Below, in pieces: positions 1 through 8,233 of a stretch of DNA of 64,000 nucleotides. The notes below the pieces were generated by a model. The model saw only the letters and a program-made list of their open reading frames with translations, was not told where the DNA came from and ran no database searches. Position 1 is the first letter of the stretch. Each line of letters starts with the position of its first letter. The DNA comes from Turneriella parva DSM 21527 (GTDB lineage: Bacteria; Spirochaetota; Leptospiria; Turneriellales; Turneriellaceae), in NCBI RefSeq assembly GCF_000266885.1, contig NC_018020.1:434001-498000 (forward strand). The letters run 5' to 3'. The translations under genes and the position numbers were made by a program.

Positions 1-1376
1 CCCGACGTACCTATAAAAATTTCATGGTCACGCCGGGCGAACGCCGAGGGAAAAGGCAATTCGGCTTTGATCGGTGTCAGTTTTTTCTGCTGAATATCGT
101 AAACATAAACACCGTCGTTATGCGCTCCGATATAGACATACCGGCCATCGAGAAGCACTGCCTTGACGTTTTCTGACCTGAGCAAACCTTCGCCGACGGT
201 AATTCTTTGCACCTCACCGGTTTTTTTATGATAGATAACAGCGCCGTGATCAAGCGTGCCGACAACGATATAATCGAGATCTGCATCGAGTGCATATACC
301 TGGTTGCTACCCACCCATGAATCTTTACCGAGCGTCACAACCTTGCGCTTGATGGTGTCGTATTGTATCAAGCCGCGGTTCAGAGTTGAAAAATACACGT
401 ACCGGTCGTCTTTGATGGTTTTTTGCCCCAGCTTCAACGCACCGGCTTCGTCGCTAAGGCTTTCTGTCTCTCCGGTTTTTTTGCTGTAGCGGTAAACACC
501 GTCGAAAGAGGTTACATAGAGCTCATCGAAATCAGCGTAAAGCCCGCGCAGTTGTGGCGAGGGCAATTTAATTTTTTCGAGCTTATCGGCAGACCTTGTA
601 TAACGCACGAGGCCGGCACCCCAGGTTGCAATATAGACGTCATCACCATCGACCCTGATATCTGCGATAGAATTGTCATCGAGGCCATTCAGCTTGTCGA
701 TGCGGCGAAGTGAAATACGGCGGAGTGCAAGGCGTAATGCGCCGGCCTCACCTGGCTTGTATTTTGCCGACAACTGTATTGCCCGCGACAAATATTCGAC
801 CGCAGACTCGGTCTGCAGCGGGTCGCGCGCCAGCATTGTACCGAGATCGCGATACACCCGAAACAAGTTGCGGTCTTCAAAACCAAACTTTGTGGCAAAG
901 GCTATCGCGCTCTTATAGAGTTTTGTTGCGGGCGCAAATGATCTCGCATCATATGCAATAAAGCCCCGGTACATATCGATACGGTAGTGCAAAGACTCAA
1001 TATTTGCCTGTTTGCGGGTGTCGGCGAGCAGCCGGTCGGCCCGGGAATGCGCGTTCATCTGATAAAGGCATTCGCCGGTGATCACACGCAACTCGTGCCG
1101 ATCGGGGTGGGCCGGGTAGCGCTCGAGCGCGATATTGGCCCGGGCCACAGCTTCGTTGCACTTACCCTGTTCGGCGAGTGCATTTGCCAAATAGAACCAC
1201 GACTTCTTGACCTCGGGCTCATAAGGGTTTTCGGCGACAAACTCAACGAATAGTTTCACTGCCTGATCGTATTCGCGGGCCTCGTAGCGGCCGACCGCGT
1301 CATGGTATTTGCGCAGGTCTGCAACCGCAGCGAGCGGCGCTGCAGCCACAATGAAAATTAAAATACTTCTGATCAC
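1..1376 (-). CDS. Exported TPR plus beta-propeller protein (C-terminus cut by window edge)
   Basis: The minus-strand frame stays open from a GTG at 1376 to base 1, giving at least 458 residues. I chose the GTG because GAGG lies five bases upstream and a signal peptide follows at once (MIRSILIFIVAAAPLAAVA). An upstream ATG runs into a stop after four codons. Residues about 20-210 are helical and TPR-like (FYLANALAEQGKCNEAVARA). From about residue 225 come repeated beta-strand motifs such as IADIRVDGDDVYIATWGAGL, typical of two-component-regulator-type propellers. It is probably a periplasmic or secreted scaffold. It follows the DivIC-like gene by 12 bases, so the two are likely one operon. No catalytic motif is visible. 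Confidence 0.8.
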   Translation of the reverse strand, partial: MIRSILIFIVAAAPLAAVADLRKYHDAVGRYEAREYDQAVKLFVEFVAENPYEPEVKKSWFYLANALAEQGKCNEAVARANIALERYPAHPDRHELRVITGECLYQMNAHSRADRLLADTRKQANIESLHYRIDMYRGFIAYDARSFAPATKLYKSAIAFATKFGFEDRNLFRVYRDLGTMLARDPLQTESAVEYLSRAIQLSAKYKPGEAGALRLALRRISLRRIDKLNGLDDNSIADIRVDGDDVYIATWGAGLVRYTRSADKLEKIKLPSPQLRGLYADFDELYVTSFDGVYRYSKKTGETESLSDEAGALKLGQKTIKDDRYVYFSTLNRGLIQYDTIKRKVVTLGKDSWVGSNQVYALDADLDYIVVGTLDHGAVIYHKKTGEVQRITVGEGLLRSENVKAVLLDGRYVYIGAHNDGVYVYDIQQKKLTPIKAELPFPSAFARRDHEIFIGTS

Positions 1377-1388
1377 AGATACCTCATG

Positions 1389-1877
1389 TTAGATTTCATC
1401 GCCGAGGGCGAAAGGTCGCACCTTGTCGGCCATGATGCGCGCTGAATTGCGGCGGTAGAAGAACAGGGTTACGAGAGCGATTAGAACACTCGTGAATACG
1501 ATATAGAATTTCTGCGTGGTCGCAAGGTCGGCCGCCGCGCTTGCTTCTGCGGTTTTTTCATCAGCAGATTCGCGAAATTTCAGAATACGGACCTTCTCCT
1601 GAAAAAGGTAGAAATCCTTACTGAATTTTTGCACGGCCATGTCTTTGTTTCGCAGCATCGTGAGTTTTTGCCTCAGCTCGCTCTTTTGTCGGTTAAAACT
1701 TTCAATCTGCTCTTTGAGCTCTTCTTTCTCTTTGATGCGCACACGATAGGCCATGAGCCCTTTGTCGCCGATAAAAAAAACGTAGATGAACGACAAAATC
1801 AGCAGCACGAAGAGCGGCACGAACAACCAGTGCTCGCGGCTGCGTTCAAAGAAGTGGCCGATGCGGCGCGTCAGCAT
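1389..1877 (-). CDS. DivIC/FtsB-like membrane coiled-coil protein
   Basis: 162 residues. A basic N-terminus precedes a membrane segment at about 18-37 (LFVPLFVLLILSFIYVFF), then a charged coiled coil at about 45-95 rich in K, E and Q. A second hydrophobic segment at about 122-140 (FYIVFTSVLIALVTLFFY) is followed by a short basic tail. A single N-terminal helix followed by a coiled coil is the design of FtsB/DivIC septum proteins, but the second membrane helix is not typical of that family. Assignment to division is therefore tentative. It sits between a secreted protein and a TPR/propeller protein on the same strand, which suggests an envelope role. Confidence 0.6.
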   Translation of the reverse strand: MLTRRIGHFFERSREHWLFVPLFVLLILSFIYVFFIGDKGLMAYRVRIKEKEELKEQIESFNRQKSELRQKLTMLRNKDMAVQKFSKDFYLFQEKVRILKFRESADEKTAEASAAADLATTQKFYIVFTSVLIALVTLFFYRRNSARIMADKVRPFALGDEI

Positions 1878-1923
1878 GTGCGCCGAATATGAATCTCAGG
1901 GCCGCGACGACAAGAAGATTAGA

Positions 1924-2703
1924 TCAGAGAATCTTGAATCTGCCGTTGATGCTGTAGAACTGGCGATGCACGATTTTTTTGGCTTCGGTATCGTAGAGCA
2001 CCAGCCCGACATGATTAAAGAACTTGCGGTCGACGCGGTAGCGCGAGAGCAGCTTGCCCCAAACGTTGGCCTTGAGCGCCTTCTCTTCGATGCGATACGC
2101 CTTCTCTTTTTTCAAAGTATATTTTGCATCTTCAAAACCCTGCAGCAGCACATCGACGCCTGACTCGGGTTTTTCGTGAATGTACTGAACATAGTGGAGA
2201 AATTGCTTAAGCGTGGTCTTGTTTTTTGAACCCGCGGGCGCAGGCTCGTCTTCGCGCGGCTTAAAGCCCCCGTTTTTTGCCACGGCCTCTTCTTTCTTCT
2301 TGGCGTATGCTGCCACGTCTTCATGCTTTATGTCGGGAATGCTGTTGAAGAGTACAATCTTGTGCAGCTGCTTATCTTCGTCGAATTTTCTCCATTTGGG
2401 ATATTCAACGTAACGGCGGTATTGCGAGTCGACGAGATCTTTTTCGTTAAAGCCGATGATAAACAATTTCAGCGGAATGCTGTCTTCAGTCTTGTTGACA
2501 ATATCGAATGTCAGTTCGAGGTAATCACCCTTGCCATCGGTCGCGTTCTTTTTCCAGAAGCTGAGATTTTCAACCGATACACGCTCGTCACGAATCTGGC
2601 CACCCGCTGGCTGCGTATCGGGAGGCGACGCCTTGCTGTCTTTGTCTTGCGCAAACACCAAAGGTGCCGCGAGCAGAGTCGAAAATATCAATTTGCGTAG
2701 CAT
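1924..2703 (-). CDS. Secreted hypothetical protein
   Basis: 259 residues from the ATG at 2703, which has AGGA six bases upstream; an ATG at 2715 has no such site. The N-terminus is a clear signal peptide ending near LVFAQD, followed by a charged, proline-rich linker. The rest is predicted mixed alpha/beta with no motif I recognise; the segment DYLELTFDIVNKTEDSIPLK looks like an Ig-type beta sandwich. It probably acts in the periplasm or outer membrane. It lies between the cyclic-nucleotide-domain genes and the DivIC-like gene, all on the minus strand. No function is assigned. Confidence 0.7.
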   Translation of the reverse strand: MLRKLIFSTLLAAPLVFAQDKDSKASPPDTQPAGGQIRDERVSVENLSFWKKNATDGKGDYLELTFDIVNKTEDSIPLKLFIIGFNEKDLVDSQYRRYVEYPKWRKFDEDKQLHKIVLFNSIPDIKHEDVAAYAKKKEEAVAKNGGFKPREDEPAPAGSKNKTTLKQFLHYVQYIHEKPESGVDVLLQGFEDAKYTLKKEKAYRIEEKALKANVWGKLLSRYRVDRKFFNHVGLVLYDTEAKKIVHRQFYSINGRFKIL

Positions 2704-2744
2704 GGTTGTCCTCATTTGTACTTCGGCATAAATGCGCCCGTTAT

Positions 2745-3386
2745 TTACCTTTTTTCCGTTTTGCGCTTCTGCGCGACAATTCTCTTAAAATCGGCGAGGT
2801 TTCGCACGAAAATGCGGTCTGAGTACAATTCGACCTTACCGACCTTCGCCCAGTGATTCAATTGCTCGGCCACCTGGTCGACGCTTGTACCCGCCCAATT
2901 GGCGACATCGTCCATTGTCACGGGAAACGACACCTCGCGCATGTGCGCATAGGTGGGTTCTTTTTCAGCGAGCATCAGAAATACGTCTGAAATTTTCGAC
3001 TGAATGTCGTCGAGCAACAGAATCATGAGGCGGCGTTTTGCATCGTAAATGCGTTTTGAAAAAACGACCAGCAGCTTGAACGCCAGCTGCGGCTGGCTCA
3101 TCATCATCGACACAAAGTTGTCGCGATCAAAGTGCAGCACAGTCACAGGCTCAATAGCGGTGGCGGTCGCAGAACGGGGTTGCTCCTCAAGAATGGCCAT
3201 TTCGCCGAATATGTCGCCGACGCTCAGAATATCCATCGTCTTCTCTTTGTCTTTGACGACCTTGGAGATTTTGACGCGCCCGGTCTGGATCAGATAGAAG
3301 CTATTGCCCGGTTCAAACTCGCAGAAGATGATTTCTCCCGTGTTGAACTGCTTACCGAATTTATTGAATAGCCCGCCGCCGGTCAT
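2745..3386 (-). CDS. Crp/Fnr-type cyclic-nucleotide-binding regulator
   Basis: 213 residues. The N-terminal half is a cNMP-binding beta barrel (FNTGEIIFCEFEPGNSFYLI, GDIFGEMAILEEQPRSATA), including the phosphate-binding cassette GEMAILEEQPRSATA with the conserved Glu and Arg. A long linking helix follows, then a C-terminal winged helix (VTMDDVANWAGTSVDQVAEQ) that fits the Crp HTH. It is expected to bind DNA in response to cAMP or a related ligand. Its start overlaps the stop of the next cNMP-domain gene by four bases (ATGA), so the pair is co-translated. A class III cyclase at 35724 is a possible ligand source (inference). Confidence 0.85.
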   Translation of the reverse strand: MTGGGLFNKFGKQFNTGEIIFCEFEPGNSFYLIQTGRVKISKVVKDKEKTMDILSVGDIFGEMAILEEQPRSATATAIEPVTVLHFDRDNFVSMMMSQPQLAFKLLVVFSKRIYDAKRRLMILLLDDIQSKISDVFLMLAEKEPTYAHMREVSFPVTMDDVANWAGTSVDQVAEQLNHWAKVGKVELYSDRIFVRNLADFKRIVAQKRKTEKR

Positions 3387-4552
3387 TTTTGCCCCTTAAG
3401 CTGATTCGCCTTCTGCAGCGCGATGTTAGCCTCTTTATCTTGAGGTGGTATGCGCGAGGCCTTTTCGTAGAGCGATGCAGCCCGGGCATTGTCACGCGCG
3501 CGCTCATATATTTCGGCGAGCTGTATCATTGCCTTGCGGGTGAGAGATCCCTGCGCATGCGTGCGCAGCAGCTCTGAGAACTTTTCAACGGCGCTCTTGG
3601 CATCGGCTTTTTTCACATGCGTGCGCCCGAGCTCGAACAAACATTTTTCGTGCAGCGCCGCATCACTGCCTGAGCCTTCGAGCGCCTGCTGGTATGCGGC
3701 GAGCGCTTCGTCAAACTGGTGGTTGGCAAATGCGCTGAGCCCGTCGCTGTAATGTTGCGCAGGTGTTTTCGACGGCGTGCCCATATCAAAGTCGTCGGGC
3801 ATGGGCAGATCAAAATCGCCGGCAGGCGGCGGCAGATCGCCGATGTCACCCATGTCAACATCGAGCGGTGGTGGCATATCTGACGGCATGTCGACGTCGG
3901 CATGGTTTGCGTAGTCGTCGACCGGTTGCGGCTCGCTGCGGTTTACCATTTGACCGGTGCGCTGCGCGACTTCGTTTCGCTGCATCTCTTCGTTGATGTC
4001 GGGCAAATCAAGGGGAAAAGCCGCGCCCTCTTTCACCGACTGTGCCAGACGGCGCACGCGTTCGGTGAGTGGCCCTGCGGGAAAATTCTTCTGGTATGCG
4101 CCAAAGGCATAAAGCGCGTAATCGGTCTTGCCCGCTTTGTAATAATATTCGCCCACGCGCACGAGCTCCATCGATGCTTCTGAAGCACCGTGCTCGCCGA
4201 GAAATTCGCGAACGGCTTTGTGCACCCGTCGCAGCTGCGATGAAAACACCTTGAGCATCTGCAAAACAATGCGCGTGTTCTTCTGACCAAACTGCTCGAA
4301 CTCTGCGAGTTTGAAAACGAGCACCTGCGAATCGGCGAGCACCTGTGCAGTTTCTTCTCGCGGGTAGCGGCCGAGTGCCGACTTGACGCCAAAAAACTCA
4401 CCCTTACGCACATCTTCTTTGATGTCATCTTTCTGGTCGAGCGAGGTGGATATCAGAGAGATACGCCCCTTTTGCATGACGTACACATCTTCGCCGACAT
4501 CGCCCGCAAAGTAGACGATCGAGCCAGCGGAGTAATTTCGTGTAATCGGCAT
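3383..4552 (-). CDS. Cyclic-nucleotide-binding domain protein with C-terminal TPRs
   Basis: 389 residues. A cNMP-binding domain occupies about 1-120 (YSAGSIVYFAGDVGEDVYVM, GEFFGVKSALGRYPREETAQ). Its cassette has YPREETAQ in place of the usual RSA, so ligand binding may be altered. A helical region follows, then an acidic proline/Asp/Met-rich linker at about 205-260 and TPR-like repeats at about 265-389 (HYSDGLSAFANHQFDEALAA). No DNA-binding domain is visible, so it is probably a protein-protein signalling adaptor. Its stop overlaps the Crp-like gene start, and its own start adjoins the amidohydrolase gene stop at 4552, indicating one operon. Confidence 0.8.
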   Translation of the reverse strand: MPITRNYSAGSIVYFAGDVGEDVYVMQKGRISLISTSLDQKDDIKEDVRKGEFFGVKSALGRYPREETAQVLADSQVLVFKLAEFEQFGQKNTRIVLQMLKVFSSQLRRVHKAVREFLGEHGASEASMELVRVGEYYYKAGKTDYALYAFGAYQKNFPAGPLTERVRRLAQSVKEGAAFPLDLPDINEEMQRNEVAQRTGQMVNRSEPQPVDDYANHADVDMPSDMPPPLDVDMGDIGDLPPPAGDFDLPMPDDFDMGTPSKTPAQHYSDGLSAFANHQFDEALAAYQQALEGSGSDAALHEKCLFELGRTHVKKADAKSAVEKFSELLRTHAQGSLTRKAMIQLAEIYERARDNARAASLYEKASRIPPQDKEANIALQKANQLKGQK

Positions 4553-5784
4553 TAGGCGGCCTCTATCGGCAAAAAGTCGAGTTCTTTCTTGAATTTGACC
4601 GCACGCCGTATACGATTTTGCAGGCCGAGAATATCGCCGGCAACAATCTTGCGCGCACCCTTCACCATGATAGTCTGGTAGGGTATTTTCATCGCATCGA
4701 AAACCGGCGCAAAGGCAATGTCGCCATATTTGGGCTGGCCTTCAGTAATCACGAGCATAATGTCAGAATAGTCGGCGTGCGTCAGTGCAGCCCACGGGTT
4801 CGTTGCCGCACCGTCGATGAGCAGCAGGTCTGCCGCTTTGCCATCGGCGATTGAACCTGCATCGGAGAGGCACATCGCGCGTGCTGCGTTTGTGGTCATC
4901 ATGTCGATGAGCACCTTGTCGTCGAGCTCGGCGCCATAAGCAAACCGGTAGAACTCCCTCGCGGTGCGAAACTCTTCGAAAATGCTGAAACTGCCCGACA
5001 TCGGCGAATCTGTGCCAAGAGTGACATTGATGCCGCGGTCCATGAGTTCTTTGACGCGCGCCGTCTGTTCAAACATATAGAGGTTCGACACGGGACACCA
5101 CACGACATTGCACTGGTGCTCGGCGAGAAGATCCATGTCTTTGTCAGAAAACGCGATGCCGTGAATGAGCACGGTTTGTTTGCTGAGCGCACCTTTCGCC
5201 GCGAGCGTTTCGACGCTGCGCAGGGTTTCTTCGTCGTAACCCTCAGAGCAGTGAGTGATGAATGGAATGTTGTTCTTCACTGCTTTTGCGTGCTCTGCTT
5301 CGATACCGTCGCCCCACTTGAGGGCAAACGAAGTCACCGAGTGCGCCATGGCAAAATCAGAGATAATGCGAATCGGCAGATTTTTGGCAAACGCCTCGCG
5401 CACAAAATGAGGAATGTGGTCTTGCACACGCGTGATGCCGCATAACAGGTGGCGGTAGCCACCGAGCAGGTAAAGGTCAGAAGAATCTATCTGCTGCCGC
5501 TCGGCATAGACCGGGGCGCTCTTGAGATCGTTATCCCATTCGAGCCAGTTGAGGTATGGCCGGCGGTCGCCGACCCGCGGCACGTAGGTGCCGAGCAGGT
5601 GATCGTGGCAGTTTATCAGCCCGGGAAAAACCAACATGCCGTTGACGTCGATCTGCATGGTGTCGGCAGACTTGCGCGAACTTTTCGACACGTGCTGAAT
5701 GTGCGTCTTGTCGATCTGCACCGAGCCGCGCTCAAGCACATCGTGGGGAGTGATGATTGTTCCGTTTACGAGTTCCCAGGCCAT
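4552..5784 (-). CDS. TrzA/SsnA/MtaD-family amidohydrolase
   Basis: 410 residues, normal length for metal-dependent deaminases of this branch. The metal-binding sequence CHDH is in INCHDHLLG. Further expected ligands are His in ITHCSEG and VLIHGIAF and Asp in VTLGTDSPMSG. The N-terminal composite beta domain (LVNGTIITPHDVLERGSVQI) and the C-terminal DLLLIDG segment complete the fold. Likely substrates are methylthioadenosine, S-adenosylhomocysteine, guanine or a similar amidine, but the sequence does not decide between them. It is cytoplasmic. It overlaps the upstream M23-like gene through TAATG and the downstream cNMP-domain gene by one base, so it belongs to a compact operon. Confidence 0.85.
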   Translation of the reverse strand: MAWELVNGTIITPHDVLERGSVQIDKTHIQHVSKSSRKSADTMQIDVNGMLVFPGLINCHDHLLGTYVPRVGDRRPYLNWLEWDNDLKSAPVYAERQQIDSSDLYLLGGYRHLLCGITRVQDHIPHFVREAFAKNLPIRIISDFAMAHSVTSFALKWGDGIEAEHAKAVKNNIPFITHCSEGYDEETLRSVETLAAKGALSKQTVLIHGIAFSDKDMDLLAEHQCNVVWCPVSNLYMFEQTARVKELMDRGINVTLGTDSPMSGSFSIFEEFRTAREFYRFAYGAELDDKVLIDMMTTNAARAMCLSDAGSIADGKAADLLLIDGAATNPWAALTHADYSDIMLVITEGQPKYGDIAFAPVFDAMKIPYQTIMVKGARKIVAGDILGLQNRIRRAVKFKKELDFLPIEAA

Positions 5785-6308
5785 TATCTTGTTTCGTCGC
5801 TTGCAGCCAACGCATGAAGAGCACGCCCCGCGTGCTCTTCATGCGTTGATCTGCCAATAGTCTCTGAGGGGTTAATTGGATTTCCCCTGTAGGATACAAC
5901 CAAAAAAAGCCTTTTGCTTCGCGCTGAACCGATTACGCTGCCGCGCGCCAGTTGCTGCCCGCGCGCGACATGAATGCGCGCCACGTTTGAATAGAGCGTA
6001 TGCCAGCCCTTGCCGTGATCGACGATGATATACTTTCCGTAACCGCGCATAGTGCCGGTGCCATAGACGACCCCGCCGGCGAGGTTGCGTATTGAATTCT
6101 CGCGCAGCTGCAGGGTGACTCCGTATGGTTTCTTTTCACTGCTGCGAGAGAAGGGCTGAACCACGCGCCCCACCCTACGGTAATCGTCGAAATCCGGCTT
6201 ATCGCTTATACCCCCGACGGCAACGAGGGGGGTAGCCATGAGAAAAGCGGCAAAATATCGGGTAAAAAGTTGCGAACGGGTACCCACCATGCATACAATT
6301 ATCGGCAT
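5784..6308 (-). CDS. Degenerate LytM/M23-fold exported protein
   Basis: 174 residues, with a signal-like hydrophobic segment near the start (FAAFLMATPLVAVGG). The core GYGKYIIVDHGKGWHTLYSN, followed by a G-rich turn and RGNPINP, matches the beta core of M23 peptidases. The zinc ligands are missing: there is no HxxxD before the core, and the usual HLHFEV is replaced by RLFLVVSY. It is therefore probably a non-catalytic activator or binding protein, as in EnvC or NlpD. It is divergent from the bactofilin gene and near a catalytic M23 protein. Its last 20 codons contain a perfect 19 bp hairpin. The start could also be the ATG at 6290. Confidence 0.75.
   Translation of the reverse strand: MPIIVCMVGTRSQLFTRYFAAFLMATPLVAVGGISDKPDFDDYRRVGRVVQPFSRSSEKKPYGVTLQLRENSIRNLAGGVVYGTGTMRGYGKYIIVDHGKGWHTLYSNVARIHVARGQQLARGSVIGSARSKRLFLVVSYRGNPINPSETIGRSTHEEHAGRALHALAASDETR
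5808..5848. repeat. Perfect 19 bp inverted repeat with 3 nt loop
   Basis: Bases 5808-5826 are exactly complementary to 5830-5848, with ccc between them. The stem is GC-rich but has no T-tract on either side. It lies inside the last codons of the M23-like gene, just before the amidohydrolase start. It could be an mRNA-processing or attenuation structure or a small palindromic insertion. I saw no second copy in the window. Confidence 0.9.
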
Positions 6309-6462
6309 TTACGGGTGCCAAAATAAACCTTCGCCCGCAAGCGCCGGGTCGTAACGTGCGAACCCGGCCGGCGGTCTTTAGGGTCTTTTTTGATTCTCGC
6401 CCCGCCTCGCTGGTTAGATTTGGTATAGCTAATCTACAACAAAAAGGCAGCTCAGAGACATT

Positions 6463-6870
6463 ATGGCGAAGTACGATCAAACAAACTCGGTAATCGGCGA
6501 AGGCTCGATCTTTGAAGGTCGCTTCTATATTTCAGGCAGCCTGCGCGTCGACGGCAAATTTGAGGGCGATATTCGCACCGACGAAGCGCTCGTCGTCGGC
6601 GAAACCGGTAAAGTCAAGACCAACATCAGCGCACGCGAGGTTGTACTCGCAGGCACGCTCATCGGCGACATCGATGCAAAAGACGAAGTGCGCCTGACCG
6701 AAACCGGCCGCATGCTCGGTGACATTACAACTCCGGTGCTCAATATTTCGCGCGGCGTGGTGCTCAAAGGCACCGTGAACATTCACGGCGGCCACAAGAA
6801 AGACCCGCGCAAAATCGTCGAAGAGAGTTACGGTCTCATGCGCGAATTAGACAAAAAGGGTATTCAATAA
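6463..6870 (+). CDS. Bactofilin (polymer-forming cytoskeletal protein)
   Basis: 135 residues, the usual size. The central region is a run of short beta-helix turns (SGSLRVDGKFEGDIRTDEAL, VVGETGKVKTNISAREVVLA, GTLIGDIDAKDEVRLTETGR) with regular Gly and Val spacing, flanked by short unstructured tails. Bactofilins self-assemble without nucleotide into filaments at the inner membrane and recruit peptidoglycan enzymes to control shape. It is followed after 13 bases by a LysM-M23 endopeptidase and faces a degenerate M23 gene across a 154 base divergent spacer. Bactofilin-M23 linkage is common and supports a cell-shape role. Confidence 0.93.
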   Translation: MAKYDQTNSVIGEGSIFEGRFYISGSLRVDGKFEGDIRTDEALVVGETGKVKTNISAREVVLAGTLIGDIDAKDEVRLTETGRMLGDITTPVLNISRGVVLKGTVNIHGGHKKDPRKIVEESYGLMRELDKKGIQ

Positions 6871-6883
6871 ACCCAGGTCTGCC

Positions 6884-8194
6884 TTGGCGAAAAAAAAAGC
6901 ACTCACAAAAACATCCTCTTCGGGTCGAAAATCAAACTATAGGCCCGACATGCCCTCTGAGAAGCCACGCAAAAGAGCCGACAAAGATTTCTTCGTTCTG
7001 AACGTGAAGCCGACTGCGGCTGCAAGCGCGGCGACGGTATTGCCTGCGCAGCAGGCGAAACCTGCGATCGCGGGCATGCGAATCAATCTGGGTTTTGCCG
7101 AAATCGCCTACCAGGGCAAAGGCCAGTTTCTGTATTTTTACAAGCGCCGCGGCACACTCAAGAGCGGCGCGCTGCACATCGACCGCAAGGCGATGGTCTG
7201 GCTGCTTCTGGCCGTTACCTGCCTCTCTGTCTCGCTGAGCTTTGGCCTCTGGAAAAAGCGCCAGAATGCAGTGAAGCTCGCCTTCTCTGATGCGAAGACC
7301 GGCGTGGGCGGTGTCGGCCGTCTCGAATCCGGTAAGGTTATTTCAGAAGCTTCTGACATCACCGGTGAAATCGCACAGTTTGAAGGCGATGAAAAAATCA
7401 AAGACCAGTTGATGGGTGTGCTCGAAGAACGCGAGCAGGTCGACAAGGCCGGCGAAAAAGGCGCACAAAAAGTGCAGAAGCTGCAGTACAAAGTAAAGCC
7501 GGGTGACACCCTGAAATCCGTTGCTAAAAAATACAAAGTTAAACCCGAGTCGATCAGCGGTTCAAGTCGCCTCAACGAATTTCAAGAGATTTCTGTCGGG
7601 CAGACTCTGTCGATACCGACGCGCGATGGCTTTTATTACATCGTGAAGAAAAATGAACGCCTCGCAAACATCTTACAGGCGCATAAGGTACCGCTCGATA
7701 AGTTCATGACCGAAAACGAGCATGTCAACATCGACCTGCTCGACATCGGTGAAGAAATTTTCTTGCCCGGAGCGAAGCCTATTCGCCATGCAGAAGGCTG
7801 GCTGATACCCGTTTCGAGCCGCGTCATCACGAGTGGTTATGGCTACCGCCGCTGGCCGCGTTCGGCTTTTCACAAGGGTCTCGACCTCAAGGCGTTCTAC
7901 GTTCCCGTACGGGCGGCAAAATCAGGCACCATCACGTATTCGGGTTGGCTCGGCGGCTATGGCAATGCGATTATCGTACAGCACGACGAAACATATAAAA
8001 CGCTTTATGCACACCTCAGCCGCCGCCACGTGGCAGTCGGCCAGCGCGTTCGCCGTGGTCAGGTGCTCGGGCGCACCGGTGACACCGGTTACTCATTCGG
8101 ACCGCATCTGCATTTTGAAATTTCCAAGAACGGTGAGAACGTAAACCCCGTGAAGTTTCTGAAGGGCCTGCGCGGCCGTTCAAAGAAGCATTAA
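6884..8194 (+). CDS. Membrane-anchored LysM-M23 peptidoglycan endopeptidase
   Basis: 436 residues from a TTG with AGG seven bases upstream. A basic, low-complexity N-terminus (about 1-100) leads to one membrane helix at about 104-124 (AMVWLLLAVTCLSVSLSFGL). Two LysM-like units follow (YKVKPGDTLKSVAKKYKVKP; YYIVKKNERLANILQAHKVP). The C-terminal M23 domain has all zinc and catalytic motifs: HKGLD near 328 and HLHFEI near 407. It should cleave peptide cross-links in the periplasm while tethered to the inner membrane. Placement right after the bactofilin gene suggests the filament positions it. A run of eight A near codons 3-5 is a possible slippage site. Confidence 0.93.
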   Translation: MAKKKALTKTSSSGRKSNYRPDMPSEKPRKRADKDFFVLNVKPTAAASAATVLPAQQAKPAIAGMRINLGFAEIAYQGKGQFLYFYKRRGTLKSGALHIDRKAMVWLLLAVTCLSVSLSFGLWKKRQNAVKLAFSDAKTGVGGVGRLESGKVISEASDITGEIAQFEGDEKIKDQLMGVLEEREQVDKAGEKGAQKVQKLQYKVKPGDTLKSVAKKYKVKPESISGSSRLNEFQEISVGQTLSIPTRDGFYYIVKKNERLANILQAHKVPLDKFMTENEHVNIDLLDIGEEIFLPGAKPIRHAEGWLIPVSSRVITSGYGYRRWPRSAFHKGLDLKAFYVPVRAAKSGTITYSGWLGGYGNAIIVQHDETYKTLYAHLSRRHVAVGQRVRRGQVLGRTGDTGYSFGPHLHFEISKNGENVNPVKFLKGLRGRSKKH

Positions 8195-8233
8195 GGTAGA
8201 GCTTGCGGTGAGCAGCCGAAGGCGTGTCGAACC

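Noticed and set aside
304-1253. Plus-strand frames opposite the first gene
   Set aside because: They are all antisense to the open TPR/propeller frame and have no recognisable domains.
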